Source of the DNA: Oscillatoria nigro-viridis PCC 7112
GTDB lineage: Bacteria > Cyanobacteriota > Cyanobacteriia > Cyanobacteriales > Microcoleaceae
Length of the DNA: 64,000 nt
NCBI RefSeq assembly: GCF_000317475.1
Contig: NC_019729.1
Location: 7,165,445 to 7,229,444 of the forward strand
Direction: 5' to 3'
Shown here: positions 42,752 through 51,964 of the stretch, piece by piece
Numbering within the stretch: position 1 is the stretch's first letter
How the letters are laid out: each line of letters opens with the position of its first letter
Position numbers and translations under genes: made by a program
Notes under the pieces: model-generated
What the model was told of the DNA's origin: nothing
Databases searched by the model: none
What the model saw: only the letters and a program-made list of their open reading frames with translations

Positions 42752-44671
42752 TTACGATCGCTTGTCAACCGCGGCCAGCAAGCGCAGACTTCCGTCTTGA
42801 ACCTGCACTGCTTTCACCGTTCCCACAGCAACTCTTTGTTGACCGTTAGCCATCGCTACCTCAATTTTAATCTTGGGGTCAGCCTGTAATCCCAGCCGCC
42901 CCCACAGCCACTTGACTTGAGTAGCAGGAAAAGAGCGCACTTCTACATCAGAAAAGGGCGAATTAACCCAGCGGCTACCGTCGTAAAAACTCGCTACCTG
43001 TACCTGATACCAAACTTGTTCCGCGGCCAATTTTAAGTCATTGTTGGGTTCGGGTTCCAGCCACTCAGCGGGATTGACACTGTTAATTAAAGTAGCAGAA
43101 CCCATAATTTGACTTTTGTGGGCTTCTAAATTTTCAGCCTGAGAAACTGCTTCCTGAAGTTTGTTGACCAAATTCCGAATTCGATTTCTTGTTTCGCTGT
43201 CAGTATCTGATTGCTGGTCGAGCCAATTCATCGCCTCGCGAGTTCCGTCTTGAGACGCTACAATGAGGGCGCCCCAAGCCTTGACATCGGCGTCAGCGGC
43301 ATTCACTCTCAAGGCGGCGTCTATGCGGTTCCAGATCCGCCCGCTGTCATTTTTGAGGGTGGTGGCTATTTCGTTAGTGTTGCTCGGATCGGCTTCAAAT
43401 ACTTGCAAAGCTTCAGTCCAGCGACCGTCGATCAATTCTGCGAGAACTTGTTGACCGGGACTGGCCCAAGATGCGATCGCCTGAGCCCGAGTAATTTTAG
43501 CGTGAAATTCGATCGTTTCTAGCTGAGCTTGCGCGACTGCGGGCCAATTTTTGCCGGCTTTCCCCTTCGCCACACGCATGACATTTAATGCTGGAGACCA
43601 CAGCCCGCTTTTTGCCAGTCGCAGCCCATTTTTGTAAGTCTCGTCATTGAAAGCAATTTCTTCTAAAGAAATCGCCGTTAACTGAACGGGGTTCGGCAAA
43701 AATTTGCGCGGGCTAATTTGATAAAGGGTAAATTGGGGCTCTAAACCAACTGTTTGGTCGATCGCCAACTGCGGGTTTTCGCCCTTAACAATTTGCTGCC
43801 AATTCGGCGGTTGTCCGGCCGCACTCGCCCAATCCAACAGCGACATTAAATGATTTTGGCTGGGGTTGTAGCGAACGACTTGTCCGTAGGGAATTTTCTT
43901 GTCGCCCCGCACCAGTTTACCGCTGACATTAAACCAAATGCCCGAAGCGGGGGGCTTTCCGTCAAAGCGGCGCAGTTCTGTTAGGGGTAACGACTGATTC
44001 GAGGCTTGATTGTCAGATGTAGAGTCAGCTAAAGAAGCAATGACAAAAGATTCCGCAGGGCCTTCTAAATTCACAGAACTTGCTAGCTGAAAATACTGCT
44101 CTTTATCGGAACTGCGATCGGGAAGTTGAACCCGCTTGTACACCCGAAGTTCGACAATTTGACGGCAAGGATTTTTGCAAACAGTAGAAGCCTTAACAGT
44201 TCTTTCTACCATCACCGGCAATAGCAAATCGGAAATAGAATTATCGCGGGCTCGATCGACGGGAAGCGGCAGGGGTTCTCCGGTTACGAATCCCAATTTG
44301 CGGATGCTGGCTTTGATTTGATCGAGAGTTTGGATCGAATCTCTGCTACCTGTAGGCAGGCGCGACCATTCGGGCACAAACTGAGAAATCAACTTGTTGC
44401 CATTGGGATCGACAATTAGCTGATAACTCAGCCAAGCGCCGCCTCCCATCAAAGCTGCACAGCCACCCAAGATGCTGAGGGCTGTCAAATTAGCTATCAG
44501 TCTTTTCCAGGGATATCTGGCGCGAGTTCGGGGAGTAGGTATTGGAATCTGGGACTCTTGAAGATTTTTGGGGCGTCGGGTTTGGCGACGGCGCCTTGTC
44601 GGAGGAGGAGCAACTTTGCGATTTTCTGGGGGTTTGGCTCGATTTTTTGAGGGGTTAATTTTGTGTTCCAT
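42752..44671 (-). CDS. Conserved single-span membrane hypothetical protein
   Basis: Product of about 639 aa (MEHKINPS; a Met one codon earlier is also possible). Residues 1-60 are basic and Pro/Arg-rich (PPPTRRRRQTRRP), followed by one membrane segment (about 63-84; TALSILGGCAALMGGGAWL). The large C-terminal part (about 85-639) has no Cys cluster or known motif except two cysteines at KNPCRQ and TVCK. It ends with a small domain (QVWYQVQVASFYDGSRWVNS) that could be an IMS-like or NTF2-like fold as in some cyanobacterial division proteins. Family not certain. Confidence 0.75.
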   Translation of the reverse strand: MEHKINPSKNRAKPPENRKVAPPPTRRRRQTRRPKNLQESQIPIPTPRTRARYPWKRLIANLTALSILGGCAALMGGGAWLSYQLIVDPNGNKLISQFVPEWSRLPTGSRDSIQTLDQIKASIRKLGFVTGEPLPLPVDRARDNSISDLLLPVMVERTVKASTVCKNPCRQIVELRVYKRVQLPDRSSDKEQYFQLASSVNLEGPAESFVIASLADSTSDNQASNQSLPLTELRRFDGKPPASGIWFNVSGKLVRGDKKIPYGQVVRYNPSQNHLMSLLDWASAAGQPPNWQQIVKGENPQLAIDQTVGLEPQFTLYQISPRKFLPNPVQLTAISLEEIAFNDETYKNGLRLAKSGLWSPALNVMRVAKGKAGKNWPAVAQAQLETIEFHAKITRAQAIASWASPGQQVLAELIDGRWTEALQVFEADPSNTNEIATTLKNDSGRIWNRIDAALRVNAADADVKAWGALIVASQDGTREAMNWLDQQSDTDSETRNRIRNLVNKLQEAVSQAENLEAHKSQIMGSATLINSVNPAEWLEPEPNNDLKLAAEQVWYQVQVASFYDGSRWVNSPFSDVEVRSFPATQVKWLWGRLGLQADPKIKIEVAMANGQQRVAVGTVKAVQVQDGSLRLLAAVDKRS

Positions 44672-44708
44672 CATGCCATTTTAGAATTTAGATTTTAGAA
44701 TTTAGAGT

Positions 44709-46043
44709 TTAAAATTGCAATAGCCGATCGTACTGCCGACCTATGATATCCCAAGTGTATTGGCTTTCAACGAGCGATCGAGCGCTGGCAGAGAGCTCCT
44801 GTCTTAGCTGCTGATTTTCAAACAAACTGGTAATCGCCTCAACATACTCCTGAACTTTGTTCGCCCGCAAGGCCCTTATCAGTTGCGGGCCGCCATCGAC
44901 GGCTAAACCCTCCAAACCTCGATCGCTAGCAACGACGGGGGTTCCCGCAGCCATCGCCTCCAAAGTTTTATTTTTAATTCCAAAACCAATCCGCATCGGC
45001 ACCACACACACAGCAGCTTGATGCAAATATTCTGCCACCCTTTGCACCCGACCTACTACTTGAATTCCGGGGAGTTTCCCCAAGGCGAGCACTTCCGGGA
45101 CTGGCGAAGCCCCTACTAAGGTGAGGGTAGCATCGGGATAGCGCTGCTGCAAAGGCGGCAGTATTTGCAAACTGAGAAACCGCGCCGCGTCAATATTGGG
45201 CAAATTGTTCATTGCGCCTGCAAAAATTAAGGTGTGTCCTCCCGGATCGATCGACCGGTACGGAAATGCGGCCAAATCCACGCCGTTAGGAATTACATCA
45301 ATGGGAGGTACAAAAAAATCTTGTTTTCCTCGCACCCGAACCGGAGACAACAGCAATTCTAGGAGTTGCTCTCTGTCTGTGGATGTTGTCGCAACAATGC
45401 GGGAGAATTTGGAACAGTAGCGTTTTTCGTAGCGGGCGAGTAGCGGTAAATTTAGTCGATCGCGCAGGGGTTTTTCCGAGGTACCGGTTGCTAGCATTTC
45501 CCTGCAAGTTCCCCAAACGGAACTGTGAATGTTTGCCACTGTCAGCAGTTTTTGCCGCCATTCTGGACGCACGTAAATCTCGTTAACGCTGTGCTCGCAG
45601 GTGACAGCATCGCATTTGCCTGCTGTTACCAATTCGTCTGCCCAATTCTGCATTGCTTGGGAGTAGCTTGAGAGTACGTTCGGAGGCGTCCCGGACAACA
45701 AAAATCGACCGAATCTGTGGAATTTTCCTATTATTTCAGAGAACCCCCCCTCAGTCCCCCCCTTATTAAGGGGGGGAGGCAAGAAGCCCTCCTCAAGCCC
45801 CTGGTGCAGAGTTAGCCCCCCCTTGACAAGGGGGGGTAATTGCGGGTTGGGAAAAACTGCCAATTCTGCAACTTGCTGGCGCAATGTGTCGATTTGTGCA
45901 TCGGTGACATCGGGCGATCTTACAGTGCCGAGAATTACATGATGCCGCCGGCTCAAGTATTGTAATAAATTAAACGTCCTTACCTGAGTTCCTCCGCGAC
46001 TTGGCGGATAGGGAAAAGTCGAGGAAAGCATCAAAATCTTCAT
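44709..46043 (-). CDS. Group 1 (GT4) glycosyltransferase with an in-frame repeat insertion
   Basis: Product of 444 aa from ATG at 46043 (MKILMLSSTFPYPPSRGGTQ); a longer frame from 46211 would overlap the divergent TPR gene. It is a GT-B enzyme: the N-terminal domain has GGTQVRTFNLLQYLS, and the C-terminal donor domain has PNIDAARFLSLQI, VVPMRIGFGIKNKTLEAMA (the family EX7E region) and GTPVVASDRGLEGL. Residues about 83-116 (PPLVKGGLTLHQGLEEG then FLPPPLNKGGTEGGF) are a translated repeat. The substrate is likely a cell-surface polysaccharide; a GT2 gene follows 0.75 kb away. Confidence 0.88.
   Translation of the reverse strand: MKILMLSSTFPYPPSRGGTQVRTFNLLQYLSRRHHVILGTVRSPDVTDAQIDTLRQQVAELAVFPNPQLPPLVKGGLTLHQGLEEGFLPPPLNKGGTEGGFSEIIGKFHRFGRFLLSGTPPNVLSSYSQAMQNWADELVTAGKCDAVTCEHSVNEIYVRPEWRQKLLTVANIHSSVWGTCREMLATGTSEKPLRDRLNLPLLARYEKRYCSKFSRIVATTSTDREQLLELLLSPVRVRGKQDFFVPPIDVIPNGVDLAAFPYRSIDPGGHTLIFAGAMNNLPNIDAARFLSLQILPPLQQRYPDATLTLVGASPVPEVLALGKLPGIQVVGRVQRVAEYLHQAAVCVVPMRIGFGIKNKTLEAMAAGTPVVASDRGLEGLAVDGGPQLIRALRANKVQEYVEAITSLFENQQLRQELSASARSLVESQYTWDIIGRQYDRLLQF
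45741..45841 (-). repeat. G/C-run palindromic repeat in frame in a glycosyltransferase
   Basis: Two hairpins, CCCCCCCTTATTAAGGGGGGG and CCCCCCCTTGACAAGGGGGGG, lie about 45 bp apart within the coding region. They are translated as about 33 residues rich in Pro/Leu/Gly (LPPLVKGG and PPPLNKGG). The surrounding protein resumes normal GT4 sequence on both sides (AELAVFPNPQ before; SEIIGKFHRFGRF after). The repeat is a well-known intergenic type in filamentous cyanobacteria, here inside a gene. Confidence 0.85.
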
Positions 46044-46119
46044 GGGATGTGGGATAAATAAAGTTGCCGCTTGCGCGATAAAATTGATTGATAAAATCTT
46101 TTTAACAATCTTCGCACCT

Positions 46120-46590
46120 ATGGACGAATTATCTGTTAAGGCGCTGCTCGAAGACCTGAAAAAGCCCGACGAAAGTGTGCGCGATCGGGCAACTACAGAA
46201 CTCTGGCGCACTTGGTTTAACCAGAAGGGTGACTATGGGATGCAAATTCTCAGGCGATCGCAAGTTTTACTAGATGCCGGCGATGTTAGCCGCGCCTTGG
46301 ATTTGCTGACGAAACTGATTGCGGAAGCGCCGGATTTTGCGGAAGCTTGGAACCGACGCGCCGTACTTCACTATACCCAAGGAAATTATAAAAAGTCGAT
46401 CGACGACTGCAAAATCGTCCTCAAACTGAACCCGGTGCATTTTGGGGCGTTGCACGGTCTGGGCTTGTGCTACGCTGCCTTGGGAGAATACATAAATGCT
46501 ATTCAAGCTTTTCGCCGCGCTTTGGAAATTCAACCGTTTGCTTTGGTAAATCAAAAGTTAATTCTCGAATGTACGGCTCGTTTGAGTTAA
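46120..46590 (+). CDS. TPR protein
   Basis: Product of 156 aa from ATG at 46120 (MDELSVKALLEDLKKPDESV). Residues 1-40 are charged and helical; three TPR motifs follow (RRSQVLLDAGDVSRALDLLT, WNRRAVLHYTQGNYKKSIDD, LGLCYAALGEYINAIQAFRR). No signal peptide, so cytoplasmic. It is divergent from the GT4 gene with only 76 bp between starts, so both promoters share that gap. Confidence 0.82.
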   Translation: MDELSVKALLEDLKKPDESVRDRATTELWRTWFNQKGDYGMQILRRSQVLLDAGDVSRALDLLTKLIAEAPDFAEAWNRRAVLHYTQGNYKKSIDDCKIVLKLNPVHFGALHGLGLCYAALGEYINAIQAFRRALEIQPFALVNQKLILECTARLS

Positions 46591-46794
46591 AAAAGGAAGT
46601 TCGGCAACGAGCAATGTACGGGATGTAACGGATGGAAGAAGTAAGAAGGAGGAAGTAATAAGGCTTTAGTTATCGTCGCGAGAGAAGGCTTTAGTTATCG
46701 TCGCGAGATCTTAAAAATACAATAAAATCAATGATTGTCTTCATTTGTCCGCAATCTAAAATCCCAAGTTCAAAATCTAAAATAGTCTAAGTTA

Positions 46795-47751
46795 GTGCCA
46801 AAAATTAGCGTTTGCATTCCTACTTGCAATCGAGTGCATCTGCTGGCTTGTGCGATCGCCAGCGTGTTAGATCAAAGTTATACAGACTTTGAATTAATTG
46901 TCTGCGATGACGGTTCTACTGACAGCACTCCTCTGTTGATGTCGGAATTTGTCGATCGCGGGATTCGCTACATTCGCCACCCGCAGAATATCGGCAAGAG
47001 TAATAATATGCGATCGGGCTTTGCGGCAGCAAAGGGCGAATATTTTATCAAGTTTGACGATGACGATCGCCTGAGCGCGCAATTTCTAGAGCGGACATCT
47101 GCTATTTTAGATAAAGACCCCAGCATCGATTTTGTCAGTACAGATCACTGGGTGATCGACATTAACAATTATATTGACGAAAACCAGACAAAACTCAATT
47201 CGCAGCGGTGGGGGCGCACCGAGTTGTCGGCTGGAATTATTGAAGATTTGCTATCTGCAGTGTTTCTCAGACAAAGTTTGCAAATAGGGGCGACTTTGTT
47301 TCGGCGCCGGGCCCTGGAAGAAGTCGGATTTCTGCGGCCGAATTTGCAAAATTGCGAAGATAACGATTTGTTTGTGAGACTTGCGATTGCGGACAAAAAA
47401 TGCTATTACTTGCCGGAGCTGTTGATGGAGTATCGAGTTCATGCAGGACAGCAAGGAGTCGATCGGGCAATTCCGTATTTGAGCGATAAATTGCGCTATT
47501 TACTCGGCTACGAATTTGATTCCGAGAAGTTGGAAACATTCAGGCTCAAAAGGATTGCAGAAACTCAATTAGCGCTAGGTTTGCGACTGATTGAGGTGGG
47601 TGAAACTGCAAAAGGGCGCCTGATGGTGCGGGCAGGAAAGTCTGTTTCTCCGGCGAAAATGTGGGCGGGTTTGGGATTGTCGTTGCTGCCCGTGGAGTGG
47701 CGGAGGAGGGCGTTTGAGTTTGTGCGGGGGTTGTTAAAACGGGAGTTGTGA
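46795..47751 (+). CDS. Family 2 glycosyltransferase
   Basis: Product of 318 aa with a GTG start at 46795. GT-A motifs: ISVCIPTCNRVHLLACAIAS, VCDDGSTDSTPLL and YFIKFDDDDRLSAQFLE (the DxD metal site), then CEDNDLFVRLA with the catalytic-base Asp (ED motif). The C-terminal about 90 residues are helical with no clear membrane segment. It probably adds a sugar to a surface glycan. Before it, at about 46658-46710, the word AAGGCTTTAGTTATCGTCGC is directly repeated. Confidence 0.9.
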   Translation: MPKISVCIPTCNRVHLLACAIASVLDQSYTDFELIVCDDGSTDSTPLLMSEFVDRGIRYIRHPQNIGKSNNMRSGFAAAKGEYFIKFDDDDRLSAQFLERTSAILDKDPSIDFVSTDHWVIDINNYIDENQTKLNSQRWGRTELSAGIIEDLLSAVFLRQSLQIGATLFRRRALEEVGFLRPNLQNCEDNDLFVRLAIADKKCYYLPELLMEYRVHAGQQGVDRAIPYLSDKLRYLLGYEFDSEKLETFRLKRIAETQLALGLRLIEVGETAKGRLMVRAGKSVSPAKMWAGLGLSLLPVEWRRRAFEFVRGLLKREL

Positions 47752-48113
47752 ATGCGGAGGATTTCGACAGCATACCGGGCGGTTTCAACTGCGTCTATAC
47801 ACACAAAACCCGCAAGGCAAGGGTTGAATAGTCGGCGGTATAAATCACATTTATACTCACATCTTGCACCATTCTCGCTTAACAGGCTTTCCGGCCTGTG
47901 AAGCGAGAAAATTCACTCTTTGTGGAACAGGCCGGAAAGCCTGTTCATAAAAGGCTTATTGAGAATGGTGCAACATCTCAGTTTATACAGACAAAACCCA
48001 CCGACACAGGTTTGAATTATTGATTTTCTTCTGTCAGCGCAGGCGGACGAGAGGCAAGTGTAGGCGATGTTTTAAGCGCCGAGTCTTCAGGCGTGTCGGT
48101 TTACAACCAGAAA
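47752..48113. other. Intergenic region holding a MITE-like repeat
   Basis: 362 bp between the convergent GT2 and DinB genes. Apart from the MITE-like element at 47865-47973 and T-rich stretches I see no gene. Confidence 0.5.
47865..47973. mobile_element. MITE-like element with 13-bp terminal inverted repeats
   Basis: TTGCACCATTCTC (47865-47877) and its exact complement GAGAATGGTGCAA (47961-47973) bound a 109-bp segment. Inside are AACAGGCTTTCCGGCCTGT and AACAGGCCGGAAAGCCTGTT, two copies of the hairpin in opposite senses. Parts of the same element are found at 20283-20575, 33210-33262 and 53460-53620. It carries no gene and would depend on a transposase in trans. Confidence 0.7.
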
Positions 48114-48626
48114 TTATCCGATTGATATAGCGGGTAGCCACGGAATATCTGTAACGCCTGGGTCGTAGCCAAGTTGTTTGAGGAGTGTGGTAATTTGCCC
48201 TCTATGGTGAGTTTGATGATTGAACATATGTGTCACCAAAACCCAAGTCGGTAGCACGCGGCATTTACCATCTACATTGCTGGTGTACTCAAACGGTTGA
48301 CTCAACCAGTCAGAATTCAGGTGTCTAGACCATTCTATAATTTGCCGATCCGTTGTCTCCCGTTCGGCTCTCAAAGCCTCAAATTCAGCATACAGTTCTT
48401 GCCCGATAGCGGTGACATAAAATGGGTGAAGAGTGAAACGCCCCATCCATGCTTTGTCACCATACAGTAAGTGATTCAAAGTCCCATGAATCGACTTGAA
48501 AAAGGCACCCATATCCTGTTTGCGCTGTTCGTCAGGAATTGCCGAGCATACAGAATATATCTTTTGGTTCATCCAGCAATTGTACTCGGCCATTAGCTGG
48601 TAGTAGCTACCGTCGTACATACTCAA
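48114..48626 (-). CDS. DinB-family protein
   Basis: Product of 170 aa. It has the DinB/YfiT-like four-helix pattern: LMAEYNCWMNQKIYSVCSAI, HGTLNHLLYGDKAWMGRFTL (first His ligand) and LVTHMFNHQTHHRGQITTLL (HxxxH ligands), and ends in a typical GVTDIPWL. Members bind a metal ion and are often thiol transferases or stress proteins. It stands beside the ABM-fold gene on the same strand (about 50 bp apart) and may be co-transcribed. Confidence 0.9.
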   Translation of the reverse strand: MSMYDGSYYQLMAEYNCWMNQKIYSVCSAIPDEQRKQDMGAFFKSIHGTLNHLLYGDKAWMGRFTLHPFYVTAIGQELYAEFEALRAERETTDRQIIEWSRHLNSDWLSQPFEYTSNVDGKCRVLPTWVLVTHMFNHQTHHRGQITTLLKQLGYDPGVTDIPWLPAISIG

Positions 48627-48673
48627 AACTTAACTACATAGTTTAAACAACTTACATTATACAAATAGGTCTT

Positions 48674-48955
48674 TCACAATACTCCTGACTCTAATTGGTC
48701 TAGATAAATAAACTCAGGAGCTTTAACTCCGGCTTCTTCTCTAATTTTAACCAGTCTAGGCGACTCAAAAAACGCCCTAGCATCTGCGATTGATGTCCAC
48801 GCGGAGAAATGAACTATTTTATTGGGTTCATTTTCATACTTCAAGACTTGATAGGAGCGCTCTCCAGCTTCTTTTCGGATGCTTTCAGCACGATCGAATA
48901 CCTGTTTCCAAGCTTCATAATTTTCTACTTCATGAATAATTAAGACATACTGCAT
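48674..48955 (-). CDS. ABM-fold monooxygenase-like protein
   Basis: Product of 93 aa from ATG at 48955 (MQYVLIIHEVENYEAWKQVF); a frame start at 49072 gives an unconserved N-terminus. The ferredoxin-like dimeric fold of the antibiotic biosynthesis monooxygenase group is suggested by VENYEAWKQVFDRAESIRKE, NKIVHFSAWTSIADARAFF and VKIREEAGVKAPEFIYLD. No catalytic residue can be assigned. It lies upstream of the DinB gene. Confidence 0.75.
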   Translation of the reverse strand: MQYVLIIHEVENYEAWKQVFDRAESIRKEAGERSYQVLKYENEPNKIVHFSAWTSIADARAFFESPRLVKIREEAGVKAPEFIYLDQLESGVL

Positions 48956-49234
48956 AGCAATAAAGTTTATTGGAACTTTAAGTTTGTGATGCTGCGAATT
49001 ATAACAGACGATCGCACATTTTTTTCCATAAATTGCGATCGCCCCACGTCCAAAATGCAAACCTGTCATCAATGGAAGCGATTGCTTCCCTTCAGTCGCA
49101 ATGAGATACTTATGTATCAGGACTTACGTAACAAGTGGTTGGACGCGCAAATTATAGCGGTAAGACTCCACGCACAACGCACCCTACATCCTACATATAG
49201 AGGTTATGCGTCCAGGACTGTAAAGTAGTAAATA

Positions 49235-49969
49235 GTGCCTGATGTAAATAAGTGTTTCCTAAATATCGTGTCTATATTTGCTGAAATTCCGACTGTGTGG
49301 TTGCAAATTTCCCTCGTGGGAGTCTGGTTGGGTGTGATTTTACTGGTAGCTGAGGGCTTAAATCGCTTTACTTCCGTCGATGCTGAGGTATCGCGGAAGG
49401 TTGTTCACATCGGTACTGGAAATGTGATTTTGCTGGCTTGGTGGCTGGAAATACCCGGTTGGGTGGGGATTTCGGCGGGGGTTTTAGCAGGTGCGATCGC
49501 CCTAATTTCTTACCAAGTTCCGATTTTGCCCAGTCTTAACAGTATCAATCGGCACAGTTGGGGAACTTTTTTCTATGCTGTTAGTATCAGCGTTCTCGTG
49601 GCTTGGTTTTGGCCGCTGCAACATCAGGAATACGCTGCTTTGGGCATTTTAGTCATGACTTGGGGCGACGGATTGGCTGCTGTCATCGGCCAGAAATACG
49701 GGAAACATATTTATCGAGTTTGGGGAATGAAGAAGAGTTGGGAAGGTTCTGCAACTATGTATTTGGTAAGTTTTGCTGTTAGCAGTTTGATTTTGCTGGC
49801 GGTTCAAGGCGCAGTTTGGCAAACTTGGGCTGTGTCGGCTGTTGTAGCTTTGGTTGCTGCTACTTTGGAGTCGGTTTCCAAGGTGGGAATTGACAATCTG
49901 ACTGTGCCGATCTGCAGTGGGGCGATCGCCTTTTTCCTAAATCAATTTTTGATAATTGGTAATGTGTAA
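49235..49969 (+). CDS. Phytol/dolichol kinase-like CTP-dependent kinase
   Basis: Product of 244 aa with a GTG start at 49235; a start a little downstream is possible. It is a polytopic membrane protein with about six to seven membrane segments. Family motifs: EVSRKVVHIGTGNVILLAWW at the second segment, GDGLAAVIGQKYGKH (nucleotide-binding Asp) and GMKKSWEGSATMYLVSFAVS. This matches the phytol kinase (VTE5) / SEC59-like family; in cyanobacteria these enzymes phosphorylate phytol for tocopherol synthesis. Substrate inferred from family. Confidence 0.85.
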   Translation: MPDVNKCFLNIVSIFAEIPTVWLQISLVGVWLGVILLVAEGLNRFTSVDAEVSRKVVHIGTGNVILLAWWLEIPGWVGISAGVLAGAIALISYQVPILPSLNSINRHSWGTFFYAVSISVLVAWFWPLQHQEYAALGILVMTWGDGLAAVIGQKYGKHIYRVWGMKKSWEGSATMYLVSFAVSSLILLAVQGAVWQTWAVSAVVALVAATLESVSKVGIDNLTVPICSGAIAFFLNQFLIIGNV

Positions 49970-50121
49970 TCTGAACTTCCCCCCACGGGGGCGTGGCTGG
50001 ATACAGGTATGAATTCAAGATTTCGCTGCTATAAGCCAAGTATGGTGAGTTTTGTAACTTCCGATAAAAGTTGATTCATACCGTTAATCAGCAACGCCAA
50101 TTATCAATGGTCTAAGTCCCG

Positions 50122-50970
50122 TTACAGCAGCCGGCGCGCTTGTAAAATTTGTTGTTCCCATTGCTCGAAAGCGGGGATTTTTGAGCGATCGTCTGTTAGA
50201 AACATCGCCCTTATTTGCTCCATCAGCTCGATCGCCAGCGGTACGCCAAGCTGCAATTGTTCCAACACATCCCGCTGAGCAAAAACGGTTTCCGGTGTTC
50301 CTTCTAAAATCAATTTTCCTCGATCCATTACAAACACCCAATCAGCCCAGCGGTAGATGAAATCGAGGTCGTGACTTGCTAAAAGGATGGTGGTTCCGGC
50401 GCTGTGAATTTGTTGAAGTAAACCGATCAGTTGTCGGGTGTGACGCGGATCGAGATAGGCGGTAGGTTCATCTAACAGCAGCAGTTTGGGCTTGAGAACC
50501 ATGATATCGGCGATGGAAACCCGCTTTTTCTGGCCCAAACTGAGATTGTGAATTGGTTCGCGGGCGAGTTCGCTTAGATCGAATTGCTCGATCGCCTGCT
50601 GTACCTGTTGAGCAATTTCGGATTCTCTTAAGCCTAAATTGTACAATCCATAGGAAATATCTTCTTCTACCGTCGAAGCTACTAATTGATGTTCGGGATT
50701 TTGAAAGACGAGTCCGATTTGTTGGCGCAGTTGCATCAAAGATTTGCGATCGTAGCGAAAGGGTTCACCTTGCCAGCTAATGATTCCCTGTTGCGGTTGA
50801 TATAAGCCATTTGCTAACAGAAAAAAGGTAGTTTTGCCGCAGCCATTTTGACCGATCAGCCCGCACCGTTTCCCAGCGGGAACTTTGAGATTTAAACCCT
50901 GAATTGCCACTCGCGAACCGCAGGGATAGGAGTAGGAAGTGGCAGCGAATTCGAGAATCCATTCAGACAT
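50122..50970 (-). CDS. cbiO: ECF cobalt/nickel transporter ATPase CbiO
   Basis: Product of 282 aa. ABC motifs are complete: Walker A GLIGQNGCGKTTF, Q-loop VFQNPEHQLVAST (typical for CbiO/EcfA), signature NLSLGQKKRVSIA, Walker B LLLLDEPTAYLDP, and switch His in LASHDLDFI. It powers the CbiMNQ importer. The membrane and substrate parts (cbiM, cbiN, cbiQ) are 6-8 kb to the right on the same strand with their own riboswitch, so the usual cbiMNQO operon is split. It lies 108 bp behind a methyltransferase gene; hairpins fill the gap. Confidence 0.92.
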   Translation of the reverse strand: MSEWILEFAATSYSYPCGSRVAIQGLNLKVPAGKRCGLIGQNGCGKTTFFLLANGLYQPQQGIISWQGEPFRYDRKSLMQLRQQIGLVFQNPEHQLVASTVEEDISYGLYNLGLRESEIAQQVQQAIEQFDLSELAREPIHNLSLGQKKRVSIADIMVLKPKLLLLDEPTAYLDPRHTRQLIGLLQQIHSAGTTILLASHDLDFIYRWADWVFVMDRGKLILEGTPETVFAQRDVLEQLQLGVPLAIELMEQIRAMFLTDDRSKIPAFEQWEQQILQARRLL

Positions 50971-51000
50971 ATTCGTTATTTTTGATTTTTTATAGCCTTG

Positions 51001-51050
51001 TTCCCAGGCTCTGCCTGGGAATAAATACCCGGAGGCTATGCCTCCAATTA
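51001..51050. repeat. Two adjacent hairpins between methyltransferase and cbiO
   Basis: TTCCCAGGCTCTGCCTGGGAA and GGAGGCTATGCCTCC lie back to back. A part of the same word (GCCTGGGAACG) occurs near 56620. They could form a transcript end before cbiO or an RNA processing site, or be a mobile repeat. Confidence 0.7.
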
Positions 51051-51078
51051 CCGATTACCGATTTCCATTGTATTTGTG

Positions 51079-51945
51079 TCAGCCTCGATCGGATTTTGAC
51101 AACTGCCAAAGTTGCATTTCATAACAGAGATGTTGCTCAAAAATTTGACTTGCCTCCAATCCTTCAACCACGAGCTTCTTGAACCAGCGACGAAATATCC
51201 AGCGCAGGAATTTGTGGACGGGGGGAACTGCGATCGCAATCAAATCCGCAACATAAATCATTGTATTTAGTCCATAGCGGCGGAAAGTATCGACATACAA
51301 ATCGATTGTCGGTACAATATGAGCGGAAATGTCCTCAGTTTTTACTAAAGTGAATCCAGCCTGCTTTAATGCTGCATGAAGTTCCGTAACAACATGACAA
51401 TTAGAGAACATTCCCTCTTGATAATTAGCATCAGATCGCAGCATATCTGCCAGCACAATGTAACCGCCCTGATTGAGGATTTTGGCGGCACCGTTAGCAA
51501 TATCAACAGCCGACATATACTGGCTACTTTCGCTAAAGAGAATAAGATCGTAGAAACGGGTTGCTTTGAAGTCTTCAAACCTCGTGAGGTGGAAGATTGC
51601 CCGATCGCCCGTACACTTGAGAAAGCGCTGTTGTTGGAACGGATCGGGTGCGAGCCCTTCGACTGCAAAACCTCGATCGAGCAAATAAGCCGCATTTCCG
51701 CCAATCCCGCAGCCCACATCCAGTATCGTATGAGTGCCTTTGGGGATTGCATCCAACAGTTTTACAGTATAAGCTTGCTGAGCGACGCGCAATCGCGCGA
51801 TCGTGAGTTCGTCAGCGGGCACGGGTAGGGTTTCCCAATAGCCGTAGTGAAGGTAGGGCGAATCTGTCAGCCCCAAATAGTAATTAAGCGCTGCATTTTG
51901 GTAGCGAGTTACCTTGGAAATTTCGATTGATTTTGGCTGCGGCAT
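51079..51945 (-). CDS. Class I SAM-dependent methyltransferase
   Basis: Product of 288 aa. The SAM-binding motif I is ILDVGCGIGGNAAYLL (about residue 70), followed by VEGLAPDP and LILFSESSQYM. The N-terminus (LNYYLGLTDSPYLHYGYWE) resembles small-molecule methyltransferases of the cyanobacterial type (DUF-like, near phytyl-quinone or sterol methyltransferases). It follows a riboswitch-headed hypothetical gene by 19 bp and precedes cbiO, so cobalamin or cobalt status may control it. The substrate is not known. Confidence 0.85.
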   Translation of the reverse strand: MPQPKSIEISKVTRYQNAALNYYLGLTDSPYLHYGYWETLPVPADELTIARLRVAQQAYTVKLLDAIPKGTHTILDVGCGIGGNAAYLLDRGFAVEGLAPDPFQQQRFLKCTGDRAIFHLTRFEDFKATRFYDLILFSESSQYMSAVDIANGAAKILNQGGYIVLADMLRSDANYQEGMFSNCHVVTELHAALKQAGFTLVKTEDISAHIVPTIDLYVDTFRRYGLNTMIYVADLIAIAVPPVHKFLRWIFRRWFKKLVVEGLEASQIFEQHLCYEMQLWQLSKSDRG

Positions 51946-51964
51946 TCGGAAAATTTAGTAAGTT

